Below are positions 61,003 to 64,000 of a stretch of 64,000 nt of DNA, piece by piece. Position 1 is the stretch's first letter, and each line of letters begins with the position of its first letter. The notes under the pieces are model-generated. The model did not search any database. It worked only from the letters and a program-made list of their open reading frames with translations, and was not told the origin of the DNA. This DNA is from Fuerstiella sp. (GTDB lineage: Bacteria; Planctomycetota; Planctomycetia; Planctomycetales; Planctomycetaceae), in NCBI GenBank assembly GCA_022447185.1, contig JAKVAY010000041.1, positions 33,775-97,774 of the forward strand. The letters run 5' to 3'. A program made the position numbers and the translations under genes.

Positions 61003-61770
61003 ATGGGCTCTGACTGGCAGTTATCTCTGGAACAGAATCGTGATCTTGAGATCACTCACGGAACTTCTGTGGCCACGGCAGAAGCGCTCACTCGCGGTGC
61101 TGATTTGCGAGTTTTTCTGATTGCCGAAGGCTACGAAGAGACACTTTATTTCCAGCAGACGTATGTGGGTGAGGATGATGCCTTTGCCGGAATGATGAGT
61201 CATCATCATTCGCATGTGCATCGCGGCGCTCAAGTTGATCAGCCTTACTTCAGCTTTTTCAAATATGACACGTCGGGTTCATACTCACAGGTCAAGTGGA
61301 TGCTCGATAACGTGACGTTTGACGAAAGTCAGCGGTACCAGTACGGAGTTTATCGCTGGTTTACGTGCGATCGCTGGCGGGTCGTCTACGAAAATGATGC
61401 TGACGGCAACTGTGTGGCCGGCGACCTTGACGAACTCAAGTATTGTGTTCGTCATGGTCAGACAATCAAAGTAGGTGTGCGACAGTTGTTTGGTATTCAG
61501 AACGACGATCCCGGCGGGCCGCCGCACATTTCATTTCTCAGCGTGATGCAGCCGCTGATCGAAAAAGACCATGTGGGTGCCAACTGTGATTTCGTTCTGA
61601 CCGGCGCTCCGCAGTGGCCGTTCACCTGGCGGGAGGATCTGCGAGTTGGCATGCTCTGGCCCTGGACGTCCGGCAGGATTGTCTGTCACCTTGTCCGGCC
61701 CGGTCATTTGCCATTCCAGCGGACTGAGGTGCGCCGTGCGATGCAGTGGCTGGTAGCCAGTGAAGGGTAA
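61003..61770 (+). CDS. Unknown two-repeat protein, family member B
   Basis: 255 residues, ATG start with AAGGA at 60991-60995. It is paralogous to the protein at 58572: both start with a W-x-x-x-L unit (W-Q-L-S-L-E-Q-N-R-D, then A-L-T-R-G-A-D-L-R-V), contain a second unit (W-R-V-V-Y-E-N-D-A-D-G-N, then V-R-H-G-Q-T-I-K-V-G-V-R) and end R-R-A-M-Q-W-L-V-A-S-E. A His-rich loop (H-H-H-S-H-V-H) near residue 70 is absent from member A and could bind metal. No signal peptide or known domain was seen. Confidence 0.8.
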   Translation: MGSDWQLSLEQNRDLEITHGTSVATAEALTRGADLRVFLIAEGYEETLYFQQTYVGEDDAFAGMMSHHHSHVHRGAQVDQPYFSFFKYDTSGSYSQVKWMLDNVTFDESQRYQYGVYRWFTCDRWRVVYENDADGNCVAGDLDELKYCVRHGQTIKVGVRQLFGIQNDDPGGPPHISFLSVMQPLIEKDHVGANCDFVLTGAPQWPFTWREDLRVGMLWPWTSGRIVCHLVRPGHLPFQRTEVRRAMQWLVASEG

Positions 61771-62029
61771 ACCCTGAAGTTAGAAACGCTGACATACCTG
61801 CTTCGGCAGATTGACGGTGTTCCGCGGATCTGAGTGATATTCTGCTTCGTCATTCGTTCTTTCGGTATCGACGGCTGTGTGGTGACTGGTCCGGACTGTG
61901 GACCGATGTCCAGAGACACACGCGATGTTCGACTAACGGAACGGCACAGATACGGATGATTGACGAAACTCATCTGACAGCGTAATAACAGTTTGCAGAA
62001 AACTTATTGAATTTGATCGCGGAGTCCCC

Positions 62030-63031
62030 ATGTCTAAAGATGTTGTGCTGATTGCACCGGAACATATGCTCGGTATTGATGCGAAGTACGTTCACGTCCT
62101 GAAAGAAGCCGGATTTGATGTCATTTATCCGGACGATCCAACGTTTACACGTGGAGAAAAATCGGAAGAAGAGACGATTGAGCAGCTCAGTAAGTGCTCT
62201 GCAGTGATCGCAGGGGGTGCTCAATACACCAGGAATGTGATCGCGGCGCTTCCCGATCTTCGCGTCATTGCCCGGTCAGGTGTCGGTTACGACAAAGTGG
62301 ACGTTCCGGCGGCGACGGCCCATAACGTTGCCCTGACGATTACACCCAACGCCAATCATGAGTCGGTTGCTGAGCACGCTCTGGCTTTGCTGTTTGGCGT
62401 TGCCAAAGGAGTGTTGCCGAATGACGAACATGCCCGAGCCGGGCGCTGGCCGCAGTCCGAAACGCTGCCCATTCGCGGAACGGTACTGGGAATCATTGGA
62501 CTCGGCAGAATCGGTCGGAGCCTGGCTTCGCGTGCCATCGCCATGGGAATGAAGGTGATTGCTGCTGAACTGTATCCCGACGCCGACTTTGTCGCTCAGC
62601 ATGCCGTCGAAATTGTTGAACTGGACGACCTGCTGGACCGATCAGATTACATCAGCGTCCACTGTCCGCTGAGTGAAGACACACAGGGGCTGATCTGCGC
62701 AAAGACGATTGCAAGAATGAAAAAAGGTGCTGTTCTTATCAATACAGCACGCGGCGGCCTGCAGGTCGAAGCAGATCTGATCGATGCACTGAAAAGCGGG
62801 CATCTTTACGGAGCCGGTCTGGATGTGTTTGAAGTGGAACCGGTCACTGCCGATAACCCTTTGTTTCAGCTTCCCAATGTTCTTGTGAGTCCGCATATCG
62901 GAAGCGGTGACAGTCTGTCCCGTCTGATGATGGGTGTGGAAGCAGCTGAATGTATCGTCAGTCTTCGTCAGGGAAACTGGCCGGAAGGTGCCGTAGTCAA
63001 TTCGGAAATTCGCGACCAGTGGTCGTGGTAG
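62030..63031 (+). CDS. D-2-hydroxyacid dehydrogenase (phosphoglycerate-dehydrogenase-like)
   Basis: 333 residues. NAD-binding motif G-L-G-R-I-G-R near 158. Catalytic Arg lies in I-N-T-A-R-G-G, Glu in V-F-E-V-E-P and His in S-P-H-I-G-S. No ACT or ASB regulatory domain follows, so it is a catalytic-only type, unlike many SerA proteins. It would interconvert a 2-oxo and a D-2-hydroxy acid. It is the last recognisable gene of the 50-63 kb block. Confidence 0.93.
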   Translation: MSKDVVLIAPEHMLGIDAKYVHVLKEAGFDVIYPDDPTFTRGEKSEEETIEQLSKCSAVIAGGAQYTRNVIAALPDLRVIARSGVGYDKVDVPAATAHNVALTITPNANHESVAEHALALLFGVAKGVLPNDEHARAGRWPQSETLPIRGTVLGIIGLGRIGRSLASRAIAMGMKVIAAELYPDADFVAQHAVEIVELDDLLDRSDYISVHCPLSEDTQGLICAKTIARMKKGAVLINTARGGLQVEADLIDALKSGHLYGAGLDVFEVEPVTADNPLFQLPNVLVSPHIGSGDSLSRLMMGVEAAECIVSLRQGNWPEGAVVNSEIRDQWSW

Positions 63032-63238
63032 CAATCCAACGCTCCGGATGTTTCTGAGATGACTGTCTGAGAGCGAGTTCGACGACTCCTGAGTGCACGT
63101 TACGAATTCTCTTGCAGGCTGTGCAACCATGTCGGGTGATCAGCGGACGAGTATTTACTCAGCGATCGACAGAAAAGAACATGCTGTTGAAACGGAATTC
63201 CACTTGCTTTTGATCACGCACACGTGAGCCTCTTCAAA

Positions 63239-63433
63239 TTATTTAGGAATTGCGCCCTGTTCCATCAGGATGTAGCGAATGATCAGCCCGAGTGCTTTGT
63301 TCTGGAGCTTGGCGAGACGTTCTGGCCCGCCAGGCCCGGTGCCGATTAGCTCTGGATGCAGAAAGGCGCCTTGAAGCTTGGATAACTCCTGGACCGTATT
63401 GTTCATTGTTTTCTTGTTGCCATAGTTTGTCAT
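63239..63433 (-). CDS. Small hypothetical protein
   Basis: 64 residues from the ATG at 63433, with AAGGTG six bases upstream on the minus strand; an upstream in-frame ATG adds ten residues without a ribosome binding site. The peptide (V-Q-E-L-S-K-L-Q-G-A-F-L-H-P-E-L-I, then L-A-K-L-Q-N-K-A-L-G-L-I-I-R-Y-I-L) looks protein-like with two amphipathic helices. Function unknown. A palindrome 80 bases upstream could regulate it. Confidence 0.5.
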   Translation of the reverse strand: MTNYGNKKTMNNTVQELSKLQGAFLHPELIGTGPGGPERLAKLQNKALGLIIRYILMEQGAIPK

Positions 63434-63512
63434 TGGAAACACCTTGTTGGAGATTGGACACATTGATGCTTGATTTCAGCAGACAGACATCGAGGGTCCA
63501 TCGTGCTGTTTC

Positions 63513-63527
63513 CGTGTTTAAAACACG
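63513..63527. promoter_or_regulatory. 15-nt palindrome in divergent intergenic region
   Basis: CGTGTTT-A-AAACACG with 7-bp arms, between the small minus-strand gene (63433) and the plus-strand transporter gene (63721). No T-run follows, so it is a candidate operator rather than a terminator. Confidence 0.4.
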
Positions 63528-63720
63528 TTGTTTTCGGACTGATTATATCGTAGTCGGGTTGGTTAAAGAAGGTGATTTTCCTCACCAGAAATGTCAACGT
63601 GCGTCGTTCACTGACTGACTTGCGAACAGCCGGTTCGTGACTGCACCTGTTTCGTCCTGACGCCTCTCGATCTGCGGGTTAGCCAGGAAGTTTCGTAAGA
63701 GGACTGAGCCGATTCATCTT

Positions 63721-64000
63721 TTGCTGCCTCTTTGTTCCAGTGTGTTGGTTATCTTTGGCTTGCTGTGTCTGAAGCGTGTCCAGGAACGCGGCGCATCCAC
63801 GTGGACATCGATGATCTATGTCTGCTGGGGTTCGGCATGCGTGTTTCCGACGTTGACAGTAATGGGTGGGACCATGCAGCCGGCTGTTATGGTCTGGCAA
63901 CCGGCAATCGTTGGTGGATTGTTTGTGACTGGCCAATTATTCACGTTTCTTGCAGTCACGCACGGAGACATTTCAATTGCTGCTCCTGTACTGGGCGTCA
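63721..64000 (+). CDS. DMT-type (EamA-like) transporter, 3' end outside window
   Basis: The frame is open from 63661 to the window end without an ATG near its beginning; the TTG at 63721 or an ATT at 63712 are the likely starts, with AAGAGGA at 63697-63703 upstream of both. About 93 visible residues form three hydrophobic segments: L-L-P-L-C-S-S-V-L-V-I-F-G-L-L, V-C-W-G-S-A-C-V-F-P-T-L, and G-L-F-V-T-G-Q-L-F-T-F-L-A-V, with K-R-V-Q-E-R-G-A-S-T-W after the first. This is the N-terminal pattern of small-molecule DMT-superfamily transporters in planctomycetes. The substrate is unknown, and the start choice is uncertain. Confidence 0.6.
   Translation, partial: MLPLCSSVLVIFGLLCLKRVQERGASTWTSMIYVCWGSACVFPTLTVMGGTMQPAVMVWQPAIVGGLFVTGQLFTFLAVTHGDISIAAPVLGV

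Noticed and set aside
63679..63936. 85-residue minus-strand frame near the window end
   Set aside because: Antisense to the hydrophobic transporter segments, which read as a clear membrane protein on the plus strand.
1..64000. tRNA genes, rRNA, CRISPR arrays, insertion sequences, prophage
   Set aside because: No T-loop-like GGTTCGAATCC segments in intergenic DNA, no regularly spaced repeats, and no transposase, integrase or phage protein were recognised; by-eye search could miss a tRNA.

Overview
The window (about 54% GC by eye, not computed) reads as chromosomal DNA of a marine-type planctomycete (Planctomycetota, Pirellula/Planctomyces-like). The evidence is the gene content. Five secreted proteins carry CxxCH haem sites in the planctomycete/verrucomicrobial style: a dehydrogenase-like propeller with a C-terminal 'Pirellula/Verrucomicrobium-type' haem domain, PSCyt1-like domains, and a cytochrome fused to WD40 repeats. 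There is also a large secreted beta-helix protein, several phytanoyl-CoA dioxygenase (PhyH) paralogs, a Gfo/Idh oxidoreductase, a dihydropteroate-synthase-like protein of the tetrahydromethanopterin type, and a Rho factor with a long Arg-rich N-terminus. No rRNA, tRNA, CRISPR array or insertion sequence was recognised. Genus and species cannot be named from this sequence alone.

Layout. 0-4.4 kb: 3' part of a secreted beta-helix protein closed by a good intrinsic terminator, then a TPR lipoprotein. 4.4-11.2 kb: an SOS mutagenesis block on the minus strand (lexA-imuA-imuB, then dnaE2), with a plus-strand SRAP/HMCES-type gene inserted between imuB and dnaE2; lexA has a near-consensus promoter overlaid by an 18-nt palindrome. 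11.5-18 kb: two divergent secreted haem-binding dehydrogenase-like proteins. 18-25 kb: ndk, carA, an SDR with an altered active site, a DHPS-like protein overlapping pabB (probably pterin cofactor synthesis), and a thioredoxin-YHS protein. 25-30.7 kb: a gene-free leader with a promoter, rho, an Hsp70-like protein ending in a zinc ribbon, and a secreted STN-like protein. 31-38.5 kb: a KdgK-type kinase and gnd (sugar acid metabolism), a methyltransferase, a di-haem protein, trmL and a 28-codon basic peptide gene. 38.7-50 kb: a cytochrome-WD40 protein, an M24 peptidase, an ABC-F protein, an ABM monooxygenase-like protein, a PDZ protein, SelO and another haem-binding propeller protein.

50-63 kb is the most unusual stretch: a class III aminotransferase, an SDR, a D-threonine-aldolase-like enzyme lacking a usual metal ligand, three PhyH dioxygenases, a secreted esterase, a Gfo/Idh oxidoreductase and a D-2-hydroxyacid dehydrogenase. 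Two members of an unrecognised protein family, each built of two copies of the same roughly 45-residue motif, sit among them. The mix suggests oxidation, reduction and transamination of a small hydroxy- or amino-acid-like compound, but no substrate can be read from the sequence. The window ends inside a DMT-type transporter gene whose start codon is not ATG.
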